Below are positions 44,137-53,192 of a stretch of 64,000 bases of DNA, in pieces; position 1 is the first letter of the stretch; each line of letters starts with the position of its first letter. Below the pieces are notes generated by a model. It ran no database searches. It was given only the letters and a program-made list of their open reading frames with translations, and had not been told where the DNA came from. The stretch lies in NCBI RefSeq assembly GCF_028747985.1, contig NZ_CP118108.1, positions 749,501 to 813,500 on the forward strand. Direction: 5' to 3'. This DNA is from Paenibacillus urinalis. Its GTDB lineage: Bacteria > Bacillota > Bacilli > Paenibacillales > Paenibacillaceae. Position numbers and translations under genes: made by a program.

Positions 44137-46026
44137 ATGATAAGTAGAAAAGACAAAATCAAAGAGGAAAAAGAAAAGCTGACAAGAGAAAAGCTGACCA
44201 AGACCCGTCCAGACAGGCGGAAGCTGTCCTATGTGCCAGACCCCGAGAAGGTTCGGGGCTCAACAGATCGGCGCGGTATTGCGGCGGCTGAGGGAACGGA
44301 AGGAATAGATGTTGATTACATTAATCGGCTGCGTAAGCTCAGTCTGCGTTATTTGGCAGAATTTGAAGTGAACGTTACACCAAAAGGCCGAAAGAGCAGG
44401 CATGCACTTAGAGGCAAGTCAATCGATATTTCTTCGACCGGACTGTTAATGGAGCTGTACCATCCGAAGCATCATTTACAGGTTGGGAGCCGAGTGAATG
44501 CCAGATTCAAGATCCCGCCGGGGGCTATGCCGGAGGGATTCGAATCGTCAGTCAATATGGATGCGAAGGTGGTCCGTATTGTCACACAGGAGCAAACCGA
44601 GGATTCAGAAGGCAGTGTGCAGATCGCCCTTGATTTTGAGAAGCCGCTGACCTCTTATCTTCAGAAAAAGCGCTGGGGATATTCTGTCTATTCTGCCAGT
44701 GCCATCCTCCTATTCGCGGTGCTGCTGATTATGCTGATGCGAGCAGAGAGTATCATTTATTTCAAATATAATGTAGTTCTTTACTTATATAGTCTGATTG
44801 CGGCAGCCTTCTTGCTGACCCGGTACTTGTTCGGCGCGATGTACAGGGATGTCAAGGTGGATCCGCTGTATACGCCGGGTGTGTCTATTATTATCCCATG
44901 CTTCAATGAAGAGGAATGGATTCATCGAACGATCCTTAGCTGTATCAATCAGGATTACCCGGTGAACAAGCTGGAGGTCATTGTAGTCGATGACCGCTCC
45001 ACAGATCGGTCAGTAGAGCGCATCCAGGAGACCATTGAAATGATCCATCAAGAGGCGGAACGGTATGGGACCGCAGAGAGACTCTCTTATGTTGTGCTTG
45101 AAGAGAATGGGGGCAAGCGGGAAGCTCTGGTTAGAGGGGTAAAGATGGCGAAGCATAACCTTGTCGTCTTTGTTGACTCGGACAGCTTTCTTGAGCCAAC
45201 GGCTATTCGCCATCTGGTGCAGCCCTTCCAGGATCCGAAGATGGGCGGCGTTGCTGGTCGAACGGACGTGGAGAATACGTATACGAACACGATCACCAAG
45301 CTGCAGACCGTTCGCTATTTTATCGCTTTTCGTATTATGAAAGCAGCGGAATCCTGGTTCGACAGTGTAACCTGCTTGTCCGGTCCGTTGTCCTGCTATC
45401 GCAAGGAACTGGTGCTTCAGCACGCGGATGCTTGGCTGAATCAGAAGTTCCTGGGGCAGCCTGCGACCTTCGGCGACGATCGAAGTATGACGAACTACAT
45501 TCTAAAAACCCACCGGACAGGTTATCAGGATACGGCCATATGCTCCACGATTGTTCCATCTAAAATGGATGTCTTCCTGAAGCAGCAGATGCGGTGGAAG
45601 CGCTCGTGGCTGCGTGAGTCCTTGCGTGCAGGAACCTTTATATGGCGCAAAGAACCGTTCATGGCATTATTCTTTTATATTGGAGTCATTGTTCCCATTG
45701 CCGCGCCTGTTATCGTTCTCTATAACCTCGTCTATGTGCCGGTTGTTCATCATGTCTTTCCTTTTACCTTCCTGATGGGACTGTTCATGATGGCACTGCT
45801 GATGAGTCTTGCACACCTCTTGTTCAGGAAGAGCAAGCTGTGGGTGTTCGGATTTGTGTTCTGCGTATTTTATGAATTCATTCTCTTGTGGCAGATGCCT
45901 GTGGCCTGGTTTACCTTCTGGAAGTCCACTTGGGGTACGCGGGAGACACCACAGGACATTGAGGCAAGGAAGAAGAAGGAAGAGCGCAAGAACAAACGAA
46001 AAATGAAAAAAGGATGGCAGGCCTAA
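44137..46026 (+). CDS. PilZ-domain processive family 2 glycosyltransferase (exopolysaccharide synthase)
   Basis: This 629-residue membrane synthase probably polymerises and exports a polysaccharide, with activity controlled by c-di-GMP. A lysine-rich N-terminus is followed by a PilZ domain (about 70-170) with DISSTG near residue 97; the upstream RxxxR motif reads KLSLR. Two TM helices follow (about 180-240). The GT2 domain shows D285 (VDDRS), D347/D349 (VDSDS), D447/D448 (GDDRS) and Q483-W487 (QQMRW), the full set of cellulose/hyaluronan-synthase-like enzymes. Further TM helices lie at about 505-590, then a basic tail. It follows the dehydrogenase gene by 21 bases and runs directly into the next gene (TAAATG). 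The sugar donor is inferred from the TviB-like neighbour. Confidence 0.92.
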   Translation: MISRKDKIKEEKEKLTREKLTKTRPDRRKLSYVPDPEKVRGSTDRRGIAAAEGTEGIDVDYINRLRKLSLRYLAEFEVNVTPKGRKSRHALRGKSIDISSTGLLMELYHPKHHLQVGSRVNARFKIPPGAMPEGFESSVNMDAKVVRIVTQEQTEDSEGSVQIALDFEKPLTSYLQKKRWGYSVYSASAILLFAVLLIMLMRAESIIYFKYNVVLYLYSLIAAAFLLTRYLFGAMYRDVKVDPLYTPGVSIIIPCFNEEEWIHRTILSCINQDYPVNKLEVIVVDDRSTDRSVERIQETIEMIHQEAERYGTAERLSYVVLEENGGKREALVRGVKMAKHNLVVFVDSDSFLEPTAIRHLVQPFQDPKMGGVAGRTDVENTYTNTITKLQTVRYFIAFRIMKAAESWFDSVTCLSGPLSCYRKELVLQHADAWLNQKFLGQPATFGDDRSMTNYILKTHRTGYQDTAICSTIVPSKMDVFLKQQMRWKRSWLRESLRAGTFIWRKEPFMALFFYIGVIVPIAAPVIVLYNLVYVPVVHHVFPFTFLMGLFMMALLMSLAHLLFRKSKLWVFGFVFCVFYEFILLWQMPVAWFTFWKSTWGTRETPQDIEARKKKEERKNKRKMKKGWQA

Positions 46027-47793
46027 ATGATCAATAAGCATAAGACTGCCGCTATGGATGTTCACCAGAAGAATGCACGGAAGCTGCGCAAGTCGATTAT
46101 CCAGTTCATTGTTCTAATTCTATTAGCCCTATTGCTCATAAAAACGTTGTTTAATATCGATAAGTACGAGGAGCCTGACCGGGCTGCGTGGACGGGAACG
46201 GACGGTTTTATAGCGATATCCTACTTTGGTGTCGGACGGGCAGGTACAGCCAAGCTTGTGGATAAGGATCAGCTGAAGGATCAGCTGGAGGCACTGTATG
46301 ATCAGGGGTACGTAACGATATCGCAGCAGGACATCCTTGATTATTACCATGAAGGGAAGCCTCTGCCGGAGAAGGCACTGTTTCTGTCCTTCGAAGATGG
46401 TCGGAACGATTCCAGCTTATTCGCTCAGCCTCTGCTAGAGAGGTTTAATTACAAGGCAACGTTTCTCTCTTATGCCAACAAGATCGGCAACAGCGAACGG
46501 AAGTTTGTGCAGCCGAAGGAAATGCTGAAGATGACGAAGACGGGATATTGGGAGCTGGGGTCGAATGGCTATCGGCTGAGTTATATTAACGTATTTGATG
46601 AGGAAGGCCGGTTCATCGGAGAGAAGGATGAGAGCGAGCTGCCTGATAAATCAGATATCGAGTACTACAATCATTACTTAATGGATTTTATAAGGGACAA
46701 GAATATGATCCCTGCTGAAGACCGAACGCAGATGGAAGCCAGAATTAAGACCGATTATGATCTGATGAAAAATATATATACGGATTCACTTGGTTATGTT
46801 CCCGGCGTATATATGATCATGCACGCCAATGCGCTGGGAAACGGGATGAACAGGCTGGTGACGAATGCCAATGAGCAGCAGATCAGAGAGCTGTTCAACC
46901 TTCACTTTAATCGGGAGGGCAATGCACTGAATACTCAGGCCGATCAAGTGTATAATCTAAGCCGGGTTCAGCCCGCCCCCTATTGGTCAACCAATCATCT
47001 GCTGATGAAGATCGTGCAGGATTCGGGTCAGGCTCTGGAGTTCGTCCAAGGAGATGAGCGCGAAGCAGAGAAGTGGCGTCTAATAACAGGGGCAGCTGAG
47101 TTTAAAGAAGGCGAGATCATTCTCACATCACCCGCCGGGGGGATGGGAAGACTTGCGCTGTTTGATTCTACAGGCTCAAACGACATTTCAATGCGCTTCG
47201 AAGCTGCAGGCAATGTAGTGGGTCGTCAGGGAGTGTATTTAAGAAACGATGAAGAGAAGGGGAGCTACCTGCGGGTCGATCTTGTAAATAACAGTCTGCG
47301 AGTCGTACAGAAGACAGCCGGTCACGAGGAAGAAACCATCTATGAAGAGAAGCTGGATCCGGTGATCTGGTCCCATGAAGACCTGGCGTATGATAAAGCC
47401 TCTGTGTATACCAAGGAGCAGACAACGGCGGGAGATCGGGATGCAGATGAGGAATATCCGATTAATATTGCGGATCAACGTCTAATTCAGATATCGCTGC
47501 AGAAGGACAAGCTTAGCGTTACTGTAGATGATGCAGAATGGATTAAGCAGCTGCCTGTTGATCCTTCCATAGATGAAGGTAAGCTTATGCTCTATGCTGC
47601 TTATCACAAGCAGAACAAGAAGGACACGATCTATGACGGGATCTTTAAAGAGGTTGAAGTATATGTAAGTGAACCGGATGCTGAGGAACCTTCCAAGCTG
47701 TACAGCAATATTCCAACGGGCTGGGAGAGAGTATCCTATTCGGTAAGGAATGCTTTCAATTCAGCCATTGATTGGGCAGTCGAAACATTTTGA
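46027..47793 (+). CDS. Membrane-anchored NodB-like protein with C-terminal lectin-like domain, altered metal site
   Basis: This 588-residue protein has one N-terminal TM helix (about 22-43) and an outside-facing body. Residues about 60-330 have the PgaB/IcaB-like deacetylase fold (GYVTISQQDILDYY, KATFLSYAN). The metal motif reads LSFEDG (E123, D124) in place of TFDDG, and the expected His-x3-His region is ELGSNGYRLSY without histidines, so catalysis by the usual zinc route is doubtful. Residues about 350-555 form a concanavalin/LamG-like beta-sandwich (SMRFEAAGNVVGRQGVYLRN) that may bind the polymer. It may act in export or modification of the exopolysaccharide. The start codon directly follows the stop of the synthase, which argues for co-translation. 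Confidence 0.82.
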   Translation: MINKHKTAAMDVHQKNARKLRKSIIQFIVLILLALLLIKTLFNIDKYEEPDRAAWTGTDGFIAISYFGVGRAGTAKLVDKDQLKDQLEALYDQGYVTISQQDILDYYHEGKPLPEKALFLSFEDGRNDSSLFAQPLLERFNYKATFLSYANKIGNSERKFVQPKEMLKMTKTGYWELGSNGYRLSYINVFDEEGRFIGEKDESELPDKSDIEYYNHYLMDFIRDKNMIPAEDRTQMEARIKTDYDLMKNIYTDSLGYVPGVYMIMHANALGNGMNRLVTNANEQQIRELFNLHFNREGNALNTQADQVYNLSRVQPAPYWSTNHLLMKIVQDSGQALEFVQGDEREAEKWRLITGAAEFKEGEIILTSPAGGMGRLALFDSTGSNDISMRFEAAGNVVGRQGVYLRNDEEKGSYLRVDLVNNSLRVVQKTAGHEEETIYEEKLDPVIWSHEDLAYDKASVYTKEQTTAGDRDADEEYPINIADQRLIQISLQKDKLSVTVDDAEWIKQLPVDPSIDEGKLMLYAAYHKQNKKDTIYDGIFKEVEVYVSEPDAEEPSKLYSNIPTGWERVSYSVRNAFNSAIDWAVETF

Positions 47794-47837
47794 TGAGCTG
47801 GGATCAATCATGACGAGTTATAGAATGGAGATACGAT

Positions 47838-48977
47838 GTGGTTAGGACAAGCTATGGAAAGCGCGGGAAACGTGGAAATCGTGGGCGACGTGGACGGTAT
47901 GGGAAGCCGGCATTTGTATTTGTTGTCCTCCTGGTGATCGGTTTACTCACTGTCCTGCTGTTCTTCCTGCTGCAGAACAAGAATGCTCAGGCTCCAGTTA
48001 AAGCTCCTGGGCAGGCCTCAGAGCTGCCAGCCCAGGATCTGTCTGTCTGGATTACCGACTGGCAGTGGGAAGCGGGCATTGAGGATTGGTCTGCCCTGCA
48101 CAAGGGGACCGTTGATGTACAGCTGTTTGCAGCTTATTTTGATGAGCGGGATGAGCTGTATTTTACAGAGACGATGTCGAATGCTCTTCCCCGGCTGCAT
48201 GAGCTGACGGGTGTGGAAGCAGATTCTGATGCACGAATTGGACTGACGCTGGTCAATGATATCATTCATGACGATGGAAGTGCGGTCCAGAAGGACCCTG
48301 AGCTGCTGACACGACTTACCGCAACGAACGAATCGCGAGCACGACATATGGAGAGCATTACGAATATCGTAGAGCGATATGGCCTGGATCAAATCGAGAT
48401 TGATTACGAGCAGATAAAAGATCAGGATTGGCCGAATATGATCCGGTTTTATGAGGAGCTGGCTCTTGAGCTTGACGAGATGAATGTGTCTCTGCGTATT
48501 GTACTTGAACCCAAGGCACCTATTGAGGAGCTGAAGCTGCCTGAGGGACCGGAGTATGTTATGATGGCCTACAATTTGTATGGAGGGCACAGCGGACCAG
48601 GTTCGAAAGCAGATATGGTATTTATTAAGGAGCTTGCTGCGAGGATGAGTCATCTACCAGGTGATCCCATCATGGCTTTCTCGGCGGGTGGATTTGATTG
48701 GTCCGAAGGCAGCAGCACGGTCTCTCTTACGGAGAAGGCAGCTGCTGATTTGCTGGATAGATATGAGATCACTCCTGAACGAGATACGAAGAGCGGCAGC
48801 TTGTATTTTAATTACACGGATGAGGATGGAGCACCCCATACGGTGTGGTACGCCGATCACGAGACACTCCAAGGCTGGATGGAGGCAGCAAGTCGTGAGG
48901 GAATTCATAAGTATGCTATATGGCGGCTTGGTGAGCTGGGAGAAGATACTCGGGATTTGCTGCGTGAGGTAGAGTGA
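47838..48977 (+). CDS. Membrane-anchored GH18-like glycosidase
   Basis: This 379-residue protein has a strongly basic N-terminus, one TM helix (about 26-46) and an extracellular TIM-barrel-like domain. The segment LDQIEIDYEQI (D184-E191) corresponds to the GH18 DxxDxDxE motif, with E191 as predicted acid/base, D189 present, and E187 in place of the first inner Asp. YVMMAYNLYGGHSGPGSKAD and IMAFSAGGFDW match later barrel strands, and YAIWRLGELGED resembles the closing strand. It probably cuts a beta-linked aminosugar polymer, perhaps trimming or releasing the exopolysaccharide. The start is GTG 47838, 8 bases after GGAG; a nearby ATG is in another frame. It is the last gene of the operon, 44 bases after its neighbour. 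Confidence 0.82.
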   Translation: MVRTSYGKRGKRGNRGRRGRYGKPAFVFVVLLVIGLLTVLLFFLLQNKNAQAPVKAPGQASELPAQDLSVWITDWQWEAGIEDWSALHKGTVDVQLFAAYFDERDELYFTETMSNALPRLHELTGVEADSDARIGLTLVNDIIHDDGSAVQKDPELLTRLTATNESRARHMESITNIVERYGLDQIEIDYEQIKDQDWPNMIRFYEELALELDEMNVSLRIVLEPKAPIEELKLPEGPEYVMMAYNLYGGHSGPGSKADMVFIKELAARMSHLPGDPIMAFSAGGFDWSEGSSTVSLTEKAAADLLDRYEITPERDTKSGSLYFNYTDEDGAPHTVWYADHETLQGWMEAASREGIHKYAIWRLGELGEDTRDLLREVE

Positions 48978-49037
48978 ATGTCGAATTATTGCGGTTTTTT
49001 GTTGCGAAGAATCCGGGTAAGAAATCAAACGTTTTCA

Positions 49038-49046
49038 TGTTACAAT
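49038..49046 (+). promoter_or_regulatory. Extended -10 promoter of the GH2 gene
   Basis: TGT-TACAAT gives an extended -10, 120 bases upstream of the GH2 start. No clear -35 is seen. Confidence 0.45.
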
Positions 49047-49118
49047 GAGGAAGTGAATGAGGGTGCGGTGGCGGAGCCTTCTTTGCTTCTTCTTTTTTTT
49101 GCCTGCCAGTACCTATAT

Positions 49119-49134
49119 ATGTAAACGCAATCAT
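49119..49134 (+). promoter_or_regulatory. CcpA-binding cre site upstream of the GH2 gene
   Basis: ATGTAAACGCAATCAT matches the 16-base cre consensus WTGNAANCGNWWNCAW at every position. It lies 33 bases before the start codon and downstream of the promoter, so CcpA would act as a roadblock when glucose is present. Confidence 0.8.
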
Positions 49135-49167
49135 CATAATCAAATGAGTAAATGTGAGAGGTGACCT

Positions 49168-52100
49168 ATGAATCAACAAATATTGTTTAATGATGGCTGG
49201 GAATTTGCGAAGATGCACCTTGAAGCAAAGGACGCGGGGATAGGAGGACAGGATCCGAGTGAACTGGATGCAGCAGCAGCGGCAGAGCTTCAATATGTCC
49301 CGGTCGATCTTCCTCATGACTGGTTAATCTATAACTCGCTCGACTTATATGAGAACAGCATTGGCTGGTATCGCAAGAAATTTACATACAGCGAGGGTGA
49401 GAAGCAGGTGCTTCTCGCTTTTGACGGTGTTTATATGAATTCCTCTGTCTATGTAAATGGACAGCTTGTGGGCGAATGGAAGTATGGATATTCTGCCTTT
49501 GAGCATGAGATCACGAAGGCACTGGTACCTGGTGAGAACGAAATTATCGTTAAGGTTGTACACCAAAGCCCGAACAGCAGATGGTATTCTGGAGCAGGGA
49601 TTTACCGTGACGTATGGCTTAAGACCAGAGAGAGCAATCATATCGTGACGAACGGAATTTATGTATCTACGACTCAGCAGGAACAGGGCTGGCTGGTTGA
49701 AGTGGATACAGATGTAGAGCTTCTGCAGGACGGTGAGCTCGTTCACACCATTATGGATCAGGGGAAGGTTATCGCTGCTTCTTCAGATCAGCTTGCGGCA
49801 GGAACAGAATCCACATTAACGAACCGCCAGCAGCTGACCGCCGTGAACCCTATACTGTGGAGTACCGATGAGCCTTATCTGTACCAGCTGGTCACTGAAC
49901 TGAAGATGGCTGGGGAAACGGCTCAGAAGGTGACTCAGAATATTGGCTTCCGCACGGTCAGTATGGACCCGAACGACGGCTTCCGCTTGAACGGTGTGAA
50001 GATGAAGCTGAACGGCGTCTGCGAGCATCATGACTTGGGAGCTCTCGGAGCCGCATTTAACGTGACTGCTCTGCGCCGAAGATTTGAGCTGCTGAAGGAG
50101 ATGGGCGTGAACTCCATTCGTACAGCTCACAACATGCCGGCGAAGGCGTTCATGGAGCTGGCGGATGAGATGGGAATGCTGATTGTTTCTGAAGGCTTTG
50201 ATATGTGGGAGAGATCCAAGACGCCTTATGACTATGCAAGATTTTTCCCGGAATGGGCACATACGGACGTGAAGAGCTGGGTGATGCGGGACCGCAACCA
50301 TCCAAGCCTTATTATGTGGAGTATCGGCAACGAGATTTATGATACGCATGCAGATGAGCGCGGACAAGAAGTGACCCAAATGCTGATGGACTATGTGCTG
50401 GAATTTGATCCGAAGCAGAATGGACGTGTCACAATCGGCTCTAACTACATGCCATGGGAGAATGCGCAGAAATGTGCAGACATCGTGAAAGTGGCGGGCT
50501 ATAACTATGCTGAGAAGTATTATGACGAGCATCATGAAGAGCATCCGGACTGGATCATCTACGGAAGCGAAACGGCTTCGGTCGTACAGAGCCGAGGAAT
50601 CTATCATTTCCCGTTTGAAAAAGCGATCCTGGCCGACGATGATGAGCAGTGCTCTGCGCTTGGCAACAGTACGACCAGCTGGGGAGCGAAGTCGGCGGAG
50701 GCATGTATTTTGGCCGAAAGAGACACGCCGTACTCCCTTGGACAATACTTGTGGACCGGCTTCGATTATATTGGTGAGCCGACGCCGTATCATACGAAGA
50801 ACTCTTATTTTGGACAGCTGGATACCGCTACTTTCAAAAAAGATTCCTATTACATCTATCAATCGGCCTGGACAGATTATAAGAAAGCACCGATGGTTCA
50901 CATTTTCCCTCATTGGGATTTCAGCCCTGGTCAAATGATCGATGTACGCGTGTGCTCCAATGCACCGAGAATTGAGCTGCAGCTGAACGGCAGTACGATC
51001 GGAACATATGACATTGATCATGAGAACGGTACGCAGCTGGTCGGCTGGTGGAAGGTGCCTTACGAGCCAGGTGAGCTTAAGGCGATTGCATATGACGAGA
51101 ATGGCCATGTTATTGCGACAGATGTGCAAAAATCCTATACGGATGCAGCGAAGATTCGCCTGCTGCCGGATAAGACAGAGCTTACTGCTGACGGCACGGA
51201 CCTTATTTTTGTAGAGATTAATGTGGAAGACGAAGCAGGGAACGTGGTACAGAATGCAAATAATCGTGTGAATGTCAGCGTAAGCGGCGCGGGGCGCCTG
51301 ATTGGTCTCGATAGCGGGGACAGCACAGATTATGATCAATACAAAGGACAGAGCAAACGACTGTTCAGCGGCAAGCTGATGGCGATTATTGGTGCGACGA
51401 AGGAGCCGGGAGCGATTAAGATTGAGGTGAGCTCTGAGGGTCTTATAGGACAATCTGCTGAATTCCAGTCTGTTCCTGCAGCGGATGAAGCACAGCTGGG
51501 CAGCATCGATGCAAACACGAAGAACGAGGCCATGGCGATTGTGATGGGAAGTGAAGCTGAGGTTCCGCTGCGCAAAATTGAGCTCATTAGTAGTAAAGGT
51601 CAGGTGCTGAATCCATCGAATACAGTACTAACCGTAGAAGCGATTCTGTATCCGGCGAATACGTCCTATACGGATCTTGAGTGGTCTGTCGTTAACGATG
51701 CCGGGATTGAGTCTAACATCGCGAAGATTGAGGCAGACGGGCATACGGCTACAATCAGCGCACTTGGTGATGGTGAATTCCTGGTACGCGCCACGAGCAA
51801 GAACGGAACCGACAAGACCAAGCTGATCTCCCACTTGGAATTCAGAGCTGAAGGGCTCGGCACTGCCTTCAAAGATCCGTATGGCTTTATTACCGGAGGT
51901 CTGTACGATGATGCGATAGGCGATGTCAGCAACGGGAATGAGAAAGGCTTCGCAACGAGCCGTGATGGGAAGACCGTTGTAGGCTTCCAGAACATCGACT
52001 TTGGTGCTTACGGTTCGGACACGATGACCATTCCGATCTTTGCGCTCTCCAATGAGGAATACTTCATTCAGATCTGGGAGGGCCTGCCGGAGGAAGAAGG

Positions 52101-52629
52101 CAGTACCCTGCTAGCGGATGTAGTGTACCAGAAGGAATCCAAATGGAATGTGTATCAAGAGGAGACGTACCGCCTGTCCAAACGACTGAACGGGATCACT
52201 TCGATCTATTTTGTGCTGAATCAGAAGATCCACGTCAAGGGCTTTACGTTCGAGAAGAAGAATAGAGCCTTCGAGCAGAATGCAGCCGCACAGTGCGATC
52301 ACATCTATGGTGATACCTTCACCATTGCAGGTGATCACGTAGAGGGGATCGGTAATAACGTATCTCTGGAGTTCAGTGATATGGACTTCACGGCGGAAGG
52401 CGCCTCAAGAGTTGTATTCTACGGCAGCTCACCGATTGACAAGAATACGATTCATATCCGGTTTGCAGGTCCAGATGGCGAGAGCAATCAGCTTGTAGAG
52501 TTCACGCAGTCGAACGGATACGAAGAGCAGGTCTTTGAGCTGGAGACAGTAACAGGTCAGCAGAAGGTGACGTTCATCTTCCTGCCGGGCAGTAACTTTG
52601 ACTTTGGCTGGTTTAGATTTGAGAAGTAA
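49168..52629 (+). CDS. Glycoside hydrolase family 2 protein (beta-galactosidase-like) with Ig-like and carbohydrate-binding domains
   Basis: This 1153-residue hydrolase has no signal peptide and is probably cytoplasmic. It carries the GH2 sugar-binding domain (about 1-165: VPVDLPHDWLIY, GWYRKKF, NSRWYSGAGIYRDVWL), an Ig-like domain (about 170-275), and a TIM barrel with E389 in SIGNEI (acid/base) and E468 in YGSETAS (nucleophile). A DUF4982/Big_4-like region follows (about 600-790), then C-terminal beta domains (about 800-1153) resembling CBM6-type modules. Such proteins act on galactosides or other beta-linked oligosaccharides; the exact substrate is not predictable. GAGAGGTGA precedes the ATG. 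A perfect cre site indicates glucose repression. It follows the exopolysaccharide operon but with its own promoter. Confidence 0.9.
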   Translation: MNQQILFNDGWEFAKMHLEAKDAGIGGQDPSELDAAAAAELQYVPVDLPHDWLIYNSLDLYENSIGWYRKKFTYSEGEKQVLLAFDGVYMNSSVYVNGQLVGEWKYGYSAFEHEITKALVPGENEIIVKVVHQSPNSRWYSGAGIYRDVWLKTRESNHIVTNGIYVSTTQQEQGWLVEVDTDVELLQDGELVHTIMDQGKVIAASSDQLAAGTESTLTNRQQLTAVNPILWSTDEPYLYQLVTELKMAGETAQKVTQNIGFRTVSMDPNDGFRLNGVKMKLNGVCEHHDLGALGAAFNVTALRRRFELLKEMGVNSIRTAHNMPAKAFMELADEMGMLIVSEGFDMWERSKTPYDYARFFPEWAHTDVKSWVMRDRNHPSLIMWSIGNEIYDTHADERGQEVTQMLMDYVLEFDPKQNGRVTIGSNYMPWENAQKCADIVKVAGYNYAEKYYDEHHEEHPDWIIYGSETASVVQSRGIYHFPFEKAILADDDEQCSALGNSTTSWGAKSAEACILAERDTPYSLGQYLWTGFDYIGEPTPYHTKNSYFGQLDTATFKKDSYYIYQSAWTDYKKAPMVHIFPHWDFSPGQMIDVRVCSNAPRIELQLNGSTIGTYDIDHENGTQLVGWWKVPYEPGELKAIAYDENGHVIATDVQKSYTDAAKIRLLPDKTELTADGTDLIFVEINVEDEAGNVVQNANNRVNVSVSGAGRLIGLDSGDSTDYDQYKGQSKRLFSGKLMAIIGATKEPGAIKIEVSSEGLIGQSAEFQSVPAADEAQLGSIDANTKNEAMAIVMGSEAEVPLRKIELISSKGQVLNPSNTVLTVEAILYPANTSYTDLEWSVVNDAGIESNIAKIEADGHTATISALGDGEFLVRATSKNGTDKTKLISHLEFRAEGLGTAFKDPYGFITGGLYDDAIGDVSNGNEKGFATSRDGKTVVGFQNIDFGAYGSDTMTIPIFALSNEEYFIQIWEGLPEEEGSTLLADVVYQKESKWNVYQEETYRLSKRLNGITSIYFVLNQKIHVKGFTFEKKNRAFEQNAAAQCDHIYGDTFTIAGDHVEGIGNNVSLEFSDMDFTAEGASRVVFYGSSPIDKNTIHIRFAGPDGESNQLVEFTQSNGYEEQVFELETVTGQQKVTFIFLPGSNFDFGWFRFEK

Positions 52630-52670
52630 GACAGATTCTCGTAAGGTAAGAGATTAGAATTGAATGGAGA

Positions 52671-52745
52671 AAAGAGGGGGCAGATGCCTAATATCATTAA
52701 GCTAAGTCTGATCTTAATGATATTGAGGCAGATACCCCTCTTTTT
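52671..52745. terminator. Large two-part hairpin/terminator between convergent genes
   Basis: An outer stem AAAGAGGGG / CCCCTCTTT encloses an inner perfect 12-bp stem AATATCATTAAG / CTTAATGATATT plus GCCT/AGGC; the T-run is on the plus side. The length is unusual for a simple terminator. Confidence 0.8.
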
Positions 52746-52779
52746 AATACCTAATATATTGGCTTGTATGCTTAACTTT

Positions 52780-53070
52780 CTATTTCCGTGATTCTCTTTC
52801 TATTAAGTTCAGCTTCTCTGTGAGTGCATTGATTTCTTCTTTTAGCGTTCGATATATGGAATACATAGATGACCCGATGAGGATAAGAAGCGTTCCCGAA
52901 ATCGGTAGTACATAGCGTAAAATAAATATATGATAAAAATAACTATCGGGAGTATCGGATCTAACACTTCTAGGTATAAAAAGAATGAGACCACTAACAA
53001 TTAATATAACTCCTAAAATTATAGAGAGATTATAGAATGTTCTAAACTTTGCAGATTCCAATAAGACCAC
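52780..53070 (-). CDS. Small two-helix membrane protein, unknown function
   Basis: This 96-residue protein has two hydrophobic helices (about 14-32 and 52-72) and a charged C-terminal tail that looks like a short coiled coil (LKEEINALTEKLNLIERES). No family is recognised. It is oriented against the GH2 gene and shares the large hairpin terminator. The ribosome site is weak-to-moderate (AGGAGTGG about 8 bases before the GTG-like/ATG start). It is AT-rich relative to its neighbours. It could be a membrane adaptor or stress protein, but nothing specific can be read from it. Confidence 0.65.
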   Translation of the reverse strand: MVLLESAKFRTFYNLSIILGVILIVSGLILFIPRSVRSDTPDSYFYHIFILRYVLPISGTLLILIGSSMYSIYRTLKEEINALTEKLNLIERESRK

Positions 53071-53192
53071 TCCTCATCGGCTATAAATTAATATTACTGA
53101 GGCTATTGTATAGAAGATTAACCTGTTCGAGTTCCTATGTAAACCATTCCTTACTCAATCATTTATAGATCCGAACGTTAAAGGAGCGCCAT

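Noticed and set aside
49816..51453. A 545-codon open frame on the minus strand
   Set aside because: It lies wholly antisense to the GH2 gene, has no ribosome site or family-like features, and is explained by the codon bias of the real gene.
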